From: Salinimicrobium sediminilitoris
GTDB taxonomy: Bacteria; Bacteroidota; Bacteroidia; Flavobacteriales; Flavobacteriaceae
Length of the DNA stretch: 64,000 bases
Assembly (NCBI RefSeq): GCF_020866905.1
Contig: NZ_JAIVCC010000005.1
Location: 248,001-312,000, forward strand
Reading direction: 5' to 3'
The translations under genes were made by a program, and so were the position numbers. Of the stretch, positions 8,812 through 16,145 are shown piece after piece (position 1 is the first letter of the stretch; the number at the start of each line of letters is the position of its first letter). The notes beneath the pieces are model-generated. The model did no database searches, was not told where the DNA came from, and worked only from the letters and a program-made list of their open reading frames with translations.

Positions 8812-11295
8812 ATGAAATCACTTTTTACGGCTTTTATCCTGTTCTGGAGCTTTTCAGCGGTCGCCCAGGAAAAAGACAGCATTCCGCGGAAACAGATCCA
8901 TATATACAGAATCCAGGAAACGCCGAAGATCGATGGGAAATTAGATGATGTTGCCTGGAAAAATGCAGCCGTAGCTACCAATTTTGTAGAGCGCCAACCC
9001 AATAACGGAAGGCCAGCCCCCGACAGTCTTGCGACAAGAGTAAAAGTGGTTTATGACGATCTTGGGATATATTTTGGGGCCGAGATGCTGGACCCGGACC
9101 CTTCAGAAATAAGGAAAGAGCTTACCGAAAGGGATGACATAGGTAATGACGACTTCTTTTTTATCCTGCTCAATGGTTATAATGATCGCCAGCAAAGCAT
9201 GCAATTCATAGTGACTGCTGCCGGGGTGCAGTATGACGCCAAGATGACCAATGGGAACGAAGATCCTTCCTGGAATGCCATTTGGTACAGCGGTGTGGAC
9301 CTCAACGGCCGCGGCTGGACAGCCGAAATCTTTATCCCTTATTCTGAACTGCGATTCCCCGAAAAAGACATTCAGGAATGGGGGTTACAAATGGAAAGGG
9401 AATTTAAGCGCAGTGGCACCCGGTACAGCTGGAGTCCCATCAACACTGCCAAAGGTTCTTTTTCTATTTACGATGGCGAGATCCAGGGGATAGAGAATAT
9501 ACAAACCCCTACCCGACTTTCGGTGCAGCCATATATTTCCACTTATCTCAACAATTACGACGGCGAGACCTCCACCAACTTTAACGGCGGGATGGACCTA
9601 AAATACGGGATCAATGACGCCTTTACGCTGGACATGATCCTTGTACCCGATTTTGGTCAGACCAGATTTGATGAATCTGTGCTGAATCTTTCGGCTTTTG
9701 AGGTGCAGTATGACGAGCAGCGGCCTTTTTTTACCGAAGGAACCGAACTTTTCACCAAAGGAGATCTCTTCTATTCCCGTAGGGTTGGAGGTGTTCCCTT
9801 TGGAGATGTAGAGCTTTCCGAAGAAGAAGAGATCGAGAATTTCCCTGCTTCCGTAGATCTAATTAATGCTTTAAAAGTTTCGGGACGTACAGATGGTGGC
9901 CTGGGAATCGGCTTTTTTAATGCCATAACCGAAAAGACCTATGTGAAGGTGAAAAATACTGAAACAGGGGAGTCACGCCGTGAGCTTATCGAACCTGTCA
10001 CTAATTACAACATCCTGGTGCTGGACCAGCGTTACGGCGATAATTCCTCAATTTCGCTTGTCAATACCAACACTACCCGTGAAGGCCATTTTAGGGATGC
10101 CAATGCCACAGGGCTCTACCTGGACCACACTAACGAAAACAATACTTACAAATTCTTTACGGGAATTGAAGGCAGCTGGGTCATGGAAGATGACACAAAG
10201 TCGGGACTCGAGGCCCAGGGAGGATTCTCCAAAATAAGCGGGAAGAACAGGATCGACCTCAACGCCCAGTTGCGTACAAAAGATTATGACATCAATGACC
10301 TGGGCTACTCCAGCGCCACTAATTATATGAAATACCAGGGGCTTTACCAGCGTAGGCTACTACAGCCTAAAGGTTTTCTCAACAACATGTACCTTAATTT
10401 CGTAGCCGTACACGAGCGTCGCCTGGAACCCGATCTTCACAGCAGACTGATCCTGAATTTCAACTCCAGTTTTACCACCAAAGAATTTTTTAATTTTGGC
10501 GGAGGTTTTGAAACCACTCCCATTGGTACCAACGACATTTATGAGCCACGGGTGGATGGCATGTATTTCACCATCCCCACCTATTACGACCAGTGGTTGT
10601 GGTTTAATACAGATTTCAGGAAGAAGCTGGTCGTAGAGGCGGTAGCCGACTGGTATAAGTACGATGAACGAGGTCGGGGAGATCTTATTTTTGACTTCAG
10701 TCCGCGGTACAGGTTCTCAGATAAATTTAAGGTGCAGCTTTCTACCAACGTGAGACTTTCAGATAAAGAGGAGGGATATGTGGACTCTCTGGAGGATGAT
10801 ATCCTGTTTGGGCAACGGGACCGCAATACCATTGTAAATTCTTTGGGAGCGAACTATATCTTCAATAATAAGATGGGCCTGAACCTGGCTTTTAGACATT
10901 ATTATTCTGAAGTCTTTTATACTGAATTCTACACCCTGCAAAACGACGGGGAATTAAGCTACTACGGCCCTGCCAACAACGAGTACAATACTACCTACAA
11001 TAGCTGGAATGTAGATTTGCGCTTTTCCTGGTGGTTTGCGCCAGGAAGCCAGATGACGCTCCTCTACCGCAATGCTACCGACAGTTATATCGAGCGTTCC
11101 CAAATAAATATTGGTGATAATTTTAAAAATCTTTTTGACCGGCCCCAGGTGAACAGCCTCTCGCTTCGAGTTTCCTATTACCTGGATTACAACCGCGTAA
11201 AAAGCTGGTTCAAATCATCTGGTAATCCCGCAGGGGAACAGGTTGGTATGAGTTACCTCGACTCAAAAACGAGGTTTTTAAGAGGAGATTTTTGA
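8812..11295 (+). CDS. CBM9-like/DUF5916 outer-membrane beta-barrel protein
   Basis: 827 residues from the ATG at 8812, chosen because MKSLFTAFILFWSFSAVAQ is a clean signal peptide; an upstream ATG at 8788 would add nine unlikely residues. Residues about 35-220 form a carbohydrate-binding-module-9-like domain (IDGKLDDVAWKNA...NDDFFFILLNGYNDRQQSMQF), and about 240-827 a C-terminal beta-barrel of the DUF5916 type (FDESVLNLSAFEVQYDEQRPFFTEG is diagnostic). Such proteins are widespread in Bacteroidota; substrate unknown. Single gene with no glycan-utilisation neighbours. Confidence 0.9.
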   Translation: MKSLFTAFILFWSFSAVAQEKDSIPRKQIHIYRIQETPKIDGKLDDVAWKNAAVATNFVERQPNNGRPAPDSLATRVKVVYDDLGIYFGAEMLDPDPSEIRKELTERDDIGNDDFFFILLNGYNDRQQSMQFIVTAAGVQYDAKMTNGNEDPSWNAIWYSGVDLNGRGWTAEIFIPYSELRFPEKDIQEWGLQMEREFKRSGTRYSWSPINTAKGSFSIYDGEIQGIENIQTPTRLSVQPYISTYLNNYDGETSTNFNGGMDLKYGINDAFTLDMILVPDFGQTRFDESVLNLSAFEVQYDEQRPFFTEGTELFTKGDLFYSRRVGGVPFGDVELSEEEEIENFPASVDLINALKVSGRTDGGLGIGFFNAITEKTYVKVKNTETGESRRELIEPVTNYNILVLDQRYGDNSSISLVNTNTTREGHFRDANATGLYLDHTNENNTYKFFTGIEGSWVMEDDTKSGLEAQGGFSKISGKNRIDLNAQLRTKDYDINDLGYSSATNYMKYQGLYQRRLLQPKGFLNNMYLNFVAVHERRLEPDLHSRLILNFNSSFTTKEFFNFGGGFETTPIGTNDIYEPRVDGMYFTIPTYYDQWLWFNTDFRKKLVVEAVADWYKYDERGRGDLIFDFSPRYRFSDKFKVQLSTNVRLSDKEEGYVDSLEDDILFGQRDRNTIVNSLGANYIFNNKMGLNLAFRHYYSEVFYTEFYTLQNDGELSYYGPANNEYNTTYNSWNVDLRFSWWFAPGSQMTLLYRNATDSYIERSQINIGDNFKNLFDRPQVNSLSLRVSYYLDYNRVKSWFKSSGNPAGEQVGMSYLDSKTRFLRGDF

Positions 11296-11533
11296 ACCCA
11301 TGTATATATCTAACAATATATAGTTTTCATTGCCTTTAACTCCTAAACTACATTAGGTCTCAAGCCTATTCGTGTTCTTAAGTGTATGCAAAAGTTCTGG
11401 ATGAATAGGCATATTTTAATTACTGGCAATCAATTAATTATATTGGATATAGACAAACCCGAAGGCATGGGAACATCACCTTCCTATTTCATGTGTGCTT
11501 ATGGACAGGCCGGGTTTACACTTTCCCAAATTC

Positions 11534-12217
11534 TTACCCGTTCAGGATAAAATCTGCAGCCATTTTTGCATGAAGCTGGGTGGTAGCGATCATAGGCAGC
11601 TGAAAATCTGAAGCATCCAGCAGCATTGGCAATTCGGTACAACCCAGAATGATCCCATCTGCTCCTTTCTCTTTGAGCAACACCATTTGCTTCTGGAAAA
11701 AGGTTTTGGCCTCCTGGGTAAAGATTCCCTGGGTGAGTTCGGCAGAAACATAATGGTGGTTTTGATCTATATATTGAGCATCGGGAATTATGGTGTCAAT
11801 ATCGTAATGGTGTTTTAAATACTTTGGAATAAAATCTCCCGTCATGGTTGGGCGGTTTCCAAGTAGACCGAGGGTTTTTAGTCCCTTTTCCCGGGCTTCT
11901 TTTCCTATGGCATCGGCGATATGCAGGATTGGAATTTCGATTTTAGGCTGCACAAAATCAAACACCATATGCGGGGTATTGGCACATATCACCAGCGCTT
12001 CGGCACCTGCATTTTGTAGAGTATGTGCGATTTCCAGATACTTATTGTTGATCTTCTCCTTGTTCTGCTCCCGCATGAGCTCAATGTTAAGGCTGTAGAT
12101 GAGCAACTCGGGATTTGCCTGAGTTCCTATCTTTTCCCCTACCATTTCATTGATAAGCCTGTAATAAACAATGGTGGAATGCCAGGAAGTGCCACCTATC
12201 AATCCAATTTTTTTCAT
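11534..12217 (-). CDS. Aspartate/glutamate racemase family protein
   Basis: 227 residues of the Asp/Glu racemase superfamily: N-terminal MKKIGLIGGTSWHST, first catalytic loop VICANTPHMV, and second loop ILGCTELPMLL with Cys193. In two-cysteine racemases the first loop reads CNT; here the aligned residue is Ala79, preceded by Cys78, a layout similar to the YgeA branch, where this Cys is Thr. It may therefore be a one-cysteine racemase or epimerase with altered specificity. No promoter was recognised. The flanking gap separates it from the AlbA_2 gene. Confidence 0.85.
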   Translation of the reverse strand: MKKIGLIGGTSWHSTIVYYRLINEMVGEKIGTQANPELLIYSLNIELMREQNKEKINNKYLEIAHTLQNAGAEALVICANTPHMVFDFVQPKIEIPILHIADAIGKEAREKGLKTLGLLGNRPTMTGDFIPKYLKHHYDIDTIIPDAQYIDQNHHYVSAELTQGIFTQEAKTFFQKQMVLLKEKGADGIILGCTELPMLLDASDFQLPMIATTQLHAKMAADFILNG

Positions 12218-12570
12218 ATCGCCAGGTTTTTATTTTTACTGAAGTTAAAACAATTCCCGGAGTGCGAGTGTTACAAAGGTCACACTCTTTTGTACCTAGG
12301 TATTTAATTAAGAAAGGTTAGGTAGCGTCTATATGCAGTACTAAAAATATTTAAAACCCCGTCCTGGATTTTAACACCTCCCTACCTCCTCGGTGGAGAG
12401 GTCGAGAAAATTTTAGGTTTTCAAAGTTTCTCTCTTCCCAGGGTAGAAAAATGACGTGATCTCCTAATACTATAAAGTTTGAAAAAAATAGAAAAAATGA
12501 ATTAGGATAATATTATCTAGTTGGGATAAAAATGTCTAAAATTGGTCTAGAAATGTCTAACATACTCTAG
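12218..12570. other. 353-bp AT-rich intergenic region with TTAGACATTT repeats
   Basis: No gene is visible. The right end carries short repeats: ATGTCTAA at 12532-12539, AAATGTCTAA at 12551-12560, and the inverted copy TTAGACATTT at 12581-12590 inside the last codons of the AlbA_2 gene. The last two can form a 10-bp stem, possibly a terminator or protein-binding site. A weak GC-rich hairpin lies near 12383-12402. Confidence 0.5.
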
Positions 12571-14241
12571 CTAATATTTTTTAGACATTTTCCAAACCTT
12601 TCCAAAAGGCTCAATAATTCCTTGTCGCCTAAGCTTTTGAAGATTGTTTTTTATTTTATTTTGCTTCTGGCTAATGTCTAGAACATCTGGAAGTTTATCT
12701 AGAAGAATAAGTTCAAAATCTGTTCTTTTTCCTTCACCAAATTTCTTCAAATATTCAAGAATGATCTTCTGGCAATATCCATCGTCAATTCCTCTTTGCT
12801 TGATATAATCTCCTTTTTCTCCTGTAACTTTAGCAACAGATGCGGCAATATGGAAGTTCGGTTTTCTTCCTTCTATTAATCCCTTATTTTTTAAATCTCT
12901 TATTTCACCTTTATTTAATTTTTTCCCTTTGGCCACCTTATCTAGAGCAATAATATCAGCTAAGCTCAAGTCTTTTACTGTGGCTAACTTTCTTGCATAA
13001 TTAAGATCTACAACTTTACCAGTAATTGTCACTTTAACTTGTTCATCTGAAATATCATAATCTGGCAGGGGGAAATATTTTCGTTTTTGAATGATAAACA
13101 TCTTTTTTATTCCACTTCCTATTGTGTCAATCATATTTAGATTAACCATGGCATCTGCAAGAAATCTATTTCTATATTTGGATTCTGGCGCATCAGTGAC
13201 TACTACGTCCTCTACTGTATTAGGAATAAATCTTCCCTGATTACTAAAAATTAGACTTCCTTCTTCATTTTCAACTACAGTTATTCGACCGCCTAGAGTA
13301 TAGTCTTGATGAGCTATACAATTGTTCAGTGCCTCCCTAATAATATAAGGATCAAATTGATCTACCTCTTCTGGAAAGAGACTTCCGTCATTGATATATC
13401 TATATTTTAAGTTCCGAATTTTAGAATATACCTTCTCTGCACTTAAAATTAAAGGGCAAGTGAAATGTTCGTAGTCCTTTTCTAAATTATCCCGGTCTTT
13501 TAATATCCAGGTGATTTTACTGGTAGCAGGATTTACATAATGCTCAGCCTCTGGTTTTCCTAACAGTAATATGGCAGTCCTGGTAATTTTTCCCTTAATA
13601 GTAACTTTTGCTTTATTTAAAAATGTTTCATCACTCCAGAAATCTATTTCTTCAACTAATTTTGGATTCTTCGTTTTAAAAGATTGTCTCGCTTTTTGAA
13701 TTGCTTCTTCCGATAAATCGGATATAGATGCAGATTTTATTATCCCTACGCTCCAATCCTCTTGTTTTGCCTGAAGCCTAATTCTTTCTAATTCCTCTAA
13801 ATTAAGAGGTTGAAGCTCTTCACCATCCCTCCCAAAATAATGCCCCTTCCAAGCTATAGGTAGACCTTGGGGAGCTGCCGGTATTTCAAACATTAATACT
13901 CTTCCCTCTTCATACTTAATTTCATGAATTTCTTTAAAAGTGATTCTATTTGTGGTGTGATTCGCTACTTCAGGTTTTAAACTGTGTAGATCACTTTCAT
14001 TGAGTCTAAACCTTGTATCAACTACTGCTTTATCACCATCTCTAATTCCAAAGATTAACCATGCCGCCTTTTTTCCCTTAAGATTAGCTTCATTACTAAG
14101 TGCAGAAAAATATTTTCCAAGTTTATTGAAGTCATATTGATTTTTTGCCTCTTTAAACTCTACGATTTCATTTTCATAGTTTTGAGATAGCAGTTCACTT
14201 AATTTATTTTCTATAAAATCCCTAGCACTCATAATGTTCAA
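12571..14241 (-). CDS. AlbA_2 (Schlafen-like) domain / RecG-like ATPase-fold regulator
   Basis: 556 residues. An AlbA_2 nucleic-acid-binding domain (about 15-150: EIVEFKEAKNQYDFNKLGKYFSALSNEAN, FGIRDG, YFGRDGEE) is followed by a GHKL-ATPase-like C_4 domain (about 290-400: IIREALNNCIAHQDY, IFSNQGRFIP, TIGSGIKKMF) and C-terminal winged-helix segments (about 435-550). This domain order occurs in putative transcriptional regulators and in some defence or mobile-element proteins; no specific function is assignable. The gene is more AT-rich than its neighbours and lies at the 3' side of the tRNA(CAU), suggesting acquisition. A start at Met4 is equally possible. Confidence 0.8.
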   Translation of the reverse strand: MNIMSARDFIENKLSELLSQNYENEIVEFKEAKNQYDFNKLGKYFSALSNEANLKGKKAAWLIFGIRDGDKAVVDTRFRLNESDLHSLKPEVANHTTNRITFKEIHEIKYEEGRVLMFEIPAAPQGLPIAWKGHYFGRDGEELQPLNLEELERIRLQAKQEDWSVGIIKSASISDLSEEAIQKARQSFKTKNPKLVEEIDFWSDETFLNKAKVTIKGKITRTAILLLGKPEAEHYVNPATSKITWILKDRDNLEKDYEHFTCPLILSAEKVYSKIRNLKYRYINDGSLFPEEVDQFDPYIIREALNNCIAHQDYTLGGRITVVENEEGSLIFSNQGRFIPNTVEDVVVTDAPESKYRNRFLADAMVNLNMIDTIGSGIKKMFIIQKRKYFPLPDYDISDEQVKVTITGKVVDLNYARKLATVKDLSLADIIALDKVAKGKKLNKGEIRDLKNKGLIEGRKPNFHIAASVAKVTGEKGDYIKQRGIDDGYCQKIILEYLKKFGEGKRTDFELILLDKLPDVLDISQKQNKIKNNLQKLRRQGIIEPFGKVWKMSKKY

Positions 14242-14420
14242 TTTATTGCTGAAGTTCTTTTGAACTATTTATTTTCAAATTTAACAACATACTTGGAATA
14301 TATCCGTCATTCGCATGGTTATGCAAGAATAAAACCCCTTATAAGAATAAGATTCAGTAAAACATTAAGGAATTAATGGAAAGATCAGGAATTCAACCGT
14401 ACATTAATCGTACAGTTTTA

Positions 14421-14467
14421 AAAACAAAAAAACCGTAAACTGCCAACTATCAGCAGTGTTACGGTTT
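14421..14467 (-). terminator. Terminator downstream of tRNA(CAU)
   Basis: A long hairpin has outer stem AAACCGTAA (14430-14438) with TTACGGTTT (14459-14467) and an inner ACTGC/GCAGT stem. Read on the minus strand it is followed by a T-rich tract (plus-strand A-run 14421-14432). It starts 7 bp after the tRNA 3' end. Confidence 0.8.
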
Positions 14468-14474
14468 ATTTCTG

Positions 14475-14548
14475 TGGTCCCACCTGGACTCGAACCAGGG
14501 ACCACCTGATTATGAGTCAGGTGCTCTAACCAGCTGAGCTATAGGACC
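14475..14548 (-). tRNA. tRNA with CAU anticodon (elongator Met, or Ile2 if lysidine-modified)
   Basis: 74-nt cloverleaf on the minus strand. The acceptor stem is GGTCCTA...; the D-arm reads GCTCAGCTGGTTAGAGC; the anticodon stem CCTGA/TCAGG encloses loop CTCATAA (anticodon CAT); the T-loop is TTCGAGT. The 3' CCA is not encoded beyond the discriminator A. Isotype (Met or Ile2) cannot be decided by eye. Two truncated copies of its 5' half lie just upstream. Confidence 0.96.
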
Positions 14549-14552
14549 GTTT

Positions 14553-14597
14553 GGTGCTCTAACCTCCAAATAATTATCAGGAGAGCTACAAGACCGG
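14553..14597 (-). pseudogene. Degenerate tRNA(CAU) 5'-half copy A with palindromic D-loop insert
   Basis: On the plus strand this reads GGTGCTCTAACC, then a 20-nt degraded palindrome (14564-14583, 8 of 10 pairs), then AGCTACAAGACCGG. Both ends match the D-arm and acceptor 5' strand of the intact tRNA, whose D-loop core is replaced by the palindrome. The copy lies in what should be the 5' leader of the intact tRNA transcript. It cannot fold as a tRNA because the 3' half is missing. Confidence 0.75.
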
Positions 14598-14618
14598 CTC
14601 ATTGGTGTTATGAGAGCG

Positions 14619-14648
14619 CAAATTTAGATAAAAATAGCTATTGAACAA
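14619..14648 (-). promoter_or_regulatory. Flavobacterial-type promoter for tRNA(CAU)
   Basis: On the minus strand, TTG (14648-14646), 19 bp, then TAAATTTG (14626-14619) is a full match to the flavobacterial TTG-N17-23-TAnnTTTG pattern. The start of transcription would be near 14612, giving a leader of about 64 nt that contains tRNA fragment A before the mature tRNA. Confidence 0.65.
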
Positions 14649-14685
14649 ATATTTCTTATTTAAATAATCCACTTCTTCCGTTTAT

Positions 14686-14985
14686 CTATGGAGCACGATA
14701 TTCAAACCTGTATTTTAATCTTTCTACCATTTCTGAATAGCTTTTTAGGTTTTCAATATATTTCCTGCTTTTCATCTTTTTAATATGCTTTTCAATGGAA
14801 ATGGCCTGCTGAACACTGGTACATTTTATATTAAGGAACAGTTCCCAATCTGATGCTATAGAAGAATATTTTTTCGAATAAAAATCACTGTTATGTTTAT
14901 CAATCCGTGCTTTTAGGGAATCCTGTGTCATTCCTATATAATACTTATCAGTTGACTTGCTATGTAGAATATAAGTGTTTGCCAT
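14686..14985 (-). CDS. Small stand-alone GIY-YIG nuclease-domain protein
   Basis: 99 residues from the ATG at 14985 (MANTYILHSK); an in-frame ATG ten codons upstream is possible but extends past the domain. The GIY-YIG pattern appears as Y5-I-L...Y15-Y-I-G18, with Arg27 and Glu65 (IEKHIKK) at the positions of the catalytic Arg and metal-binding Glu, as in the UvrC-type YhbQ-like family. The central GIY triad is degenerate (YIL), common in this branch. Family members cut DNA, but function here is not known. The gene sits between two broken tRNA(CAU) 5' halves and is AT-rich. Confidence 0.85.
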   Translation of the reverse strand: MANTYILHSKSTDKYYIGMTQDSLKARIDKHNSDFYSKKYSSIASDWELFLNIKCTSVQQAISIEKHIKKMKSRKYIENLKSYSEMVERLKYRFEYRAP

Positions 14986-15024
14986 TATGCAATCTATCAT
15001 TTTCAAAAAATACATAGAAAACGT

Positions 15025-15074
15025 GAGTCAGGTGCTCTAACCTCCCGATAGCTATCGGGAGAGCTATAGGACCG
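15025..15074 (-). pseudogene. tRNA(CAU) 5'-half copy B with a perfect palindrome in the D-loop
   Basis: On the minus strand it reads CGGTCCTATAGCT, then a 20-bp palindrome, then GGTTAGAGCACCTGACTCA, where identity to the intact tRNA stops in the anticodon loop (CTCA, where the tRNA continues TAATCAGG). It thus matches the tRNA from its 5' end to the anticodon except for the D-loop core. It lies upstream of the GIY-YIG gene, on the side away from the intact tRNA. Confidence 0.82.
15042..15061. repeat. 20-bp perfect palindrome inside tRNA fragment B
   Basis: CTCCCGATAGCTATCGGGAG is fully self-complementary. It replaces the short CAGCTG of the intact tRNA D-arm. A degraded relative occupies the same place in fragment A (14564-14583). 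No further copy was found in the window. Confidence 0.9.
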
Positions 15075-15136
15075 GGTGATCATTAAAGTTTTGACCACTA
15101 CCTGACAAGCATTTCAAAAATATATTTTTCGCAAAA

Positions 15137-15589
15137 CTACAAATCCTCCCACACCGCATCTCCAATGGGGACGGTCTCCTCCTCATCCTTGATCTCTTCA
15201 CATAACTCCACCAGCACTCCGTTGGCAGACTTGGGATGTAGGAAAGCCACCAGTTTATTGTCTGCTCCTTTTTTCGCTCGTTTTGAAATAAGTTCAAATC
15301 CCTCTTCTTTGAGGCGCTTCATTTCGGCTTTGATATCGTCTACCTCAAAAGCTATGTGATGGATACCTTCGCCTCTTTTGGCAAGGAATTTTGCAATTGC
15401 ACTATCTTCCGAAGTGGCCGCCAGCAATTCGATCTTACTGTCCCCGGTTTTAAAGAAAGAGGTTTCCACCCCTTCACTTTTTACTTTTTCACTCTTGTAA
15501 CTTTCGGTTTGCAGCAGTTTGGCGTATAATTCATTTGCCGCTTCCAGGTCTTTGACTGCAATGCCAATGTGTTCTATCTTTTTCATCAT
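15137..15589 (-). CDS. mce: Methylmalonyl-CoA epimerase (VOC fold)
   Basis: About 150 residues converting between (R)- and (S)-methylmalonyl-CoA in propionate metabolism. VOC metal-site signatures are present: KKIEHIGIAVKDL (His7), EGIHHIAFEVDDI (His), and VLVELCEE with the ligand Glu near the C-terminus, plus FLHPKSANGVLVEL typical of the enzyme. Two ATGs (15589 and 15586) precede KKIEH; an upstream TTG at 15592 is less likely. No mutase gene lies nearby. It is divergent from rbfA with a 160-bp shared upstream region. Confidence 0.93.
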   Translation of the reverse strand: MMKKIEHIGIAVKDLEAANELYAKLLQTESYKSEKVKSEGVETSFFKTGDSKIELLAATSEDSAIAKFLAKRGEGIHHIAFEVDDIKAEMKRLKEEGFELISKRAKKGADNKLVAFLHPKSANGVLVELCEEIKDEEETVPIGDAVWEDL

Positions 15590-15737
15590 CAAATATTCGA
15601 TTGTTTTTTAAATTAAATTTCCGGGGCCACAGTGCAGCTCCGGAAATTTCAAGGTTTAAAGATAAAAACCCGAAAACGTTTAGGAGCAAAACCAAAAGCA
15701 ATTAACGTAGATTTTAAGATTTGAGCGGTAAATGTTC

Positions 15738-15745
15738 TACTTTTG
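15738..15745 (+). promoter_or_regulatory. Possible -7 element (TACTTTTG) for rbfA
   Basis: TACTTTTG fits TAnnTTTG and ends 4 bp before the rbfA ATG at 15750. If used, transcription would begin at or next to the start codon, giving a leaderless mRNA. The only TTG nearby (15721-15723) is 14 bp away, too close for the usual spacing. Confidence 0.3.
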
Positions 15746-15749
15746 TACC

Positions 15750-16142
15750 ATGGAAACTAACAGACAGAAAAAAATAGGAGGCGTATTACAGAAGGATCTG
15801 GCCGATGTATTACAGTCTCATTTGAGGGATGCGGGAAGAACAGGAATTTTGATCTCTGTTTCAAAAGTAAAAGTGACTACAGATCTTTCGCAGGCAAAAG
15901 CTTACCTAAGCATCTTTCCCGCGAAAAATGGACAGGATATTTTAAAGGAGCTTAACCTGCTTAAGCCCAAGATAAAACATGAGCTCGCCCAGCGTACCAA
16001 AAACCAGTTGCGAAGAATGCCCAACCTGGATTTTTACATCGATGATTCCCTTGATTACATTGAGAACATCGAAAAATCCATCAAAGGTGAAGACAATCCA
16101 ATTGAACAGCCCGATTTGCTCTCGAAGCGGAAAAAATCTTAA
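15750..16142 (+). CDS. rbfA: 30S ribosome-binding factor A
   Basis: 130 residues binding immature 16S rRNA during 30S assembly. The start METNRQKKIGGVLQKDLADVLQ is the family N-terminus, so the ATG at 15750 is preferred over one six codons upstream. The KH-type core shows KVKVTTDLSQAKAYLSIFP and ELAQRTKNQLRRMPNLDFYIDDSLDY, matching the RxxPxLxFxxDxS signature. It is followed after 3 bp by a LolC/E-like permease gene, a linkage seen in Bacteroidota, suggesting an operon. Confidence 0.96.
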   Translation: METNRQKKIGGVLQKDLADVLQSHLRDAGRTGILISVSKVKVTTDLSQAKAYLSIFPAKNGQDILKELNLLKPKIKHELAQRTKNQLRRMPNLDFYIDDSLDYIENIEKSIKGEDNPIEQPDLLSKRKKS

Positions 16143-16145
16143 GGC

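Noticed and set aside
12218-14474. Direct repeat of the tRNA(CAU) 3' end marking an island boundary
   Set aside because: I looked for the T-arm and acceptor sequence left of the tRNA and saw no copy, so no att site is claimed.
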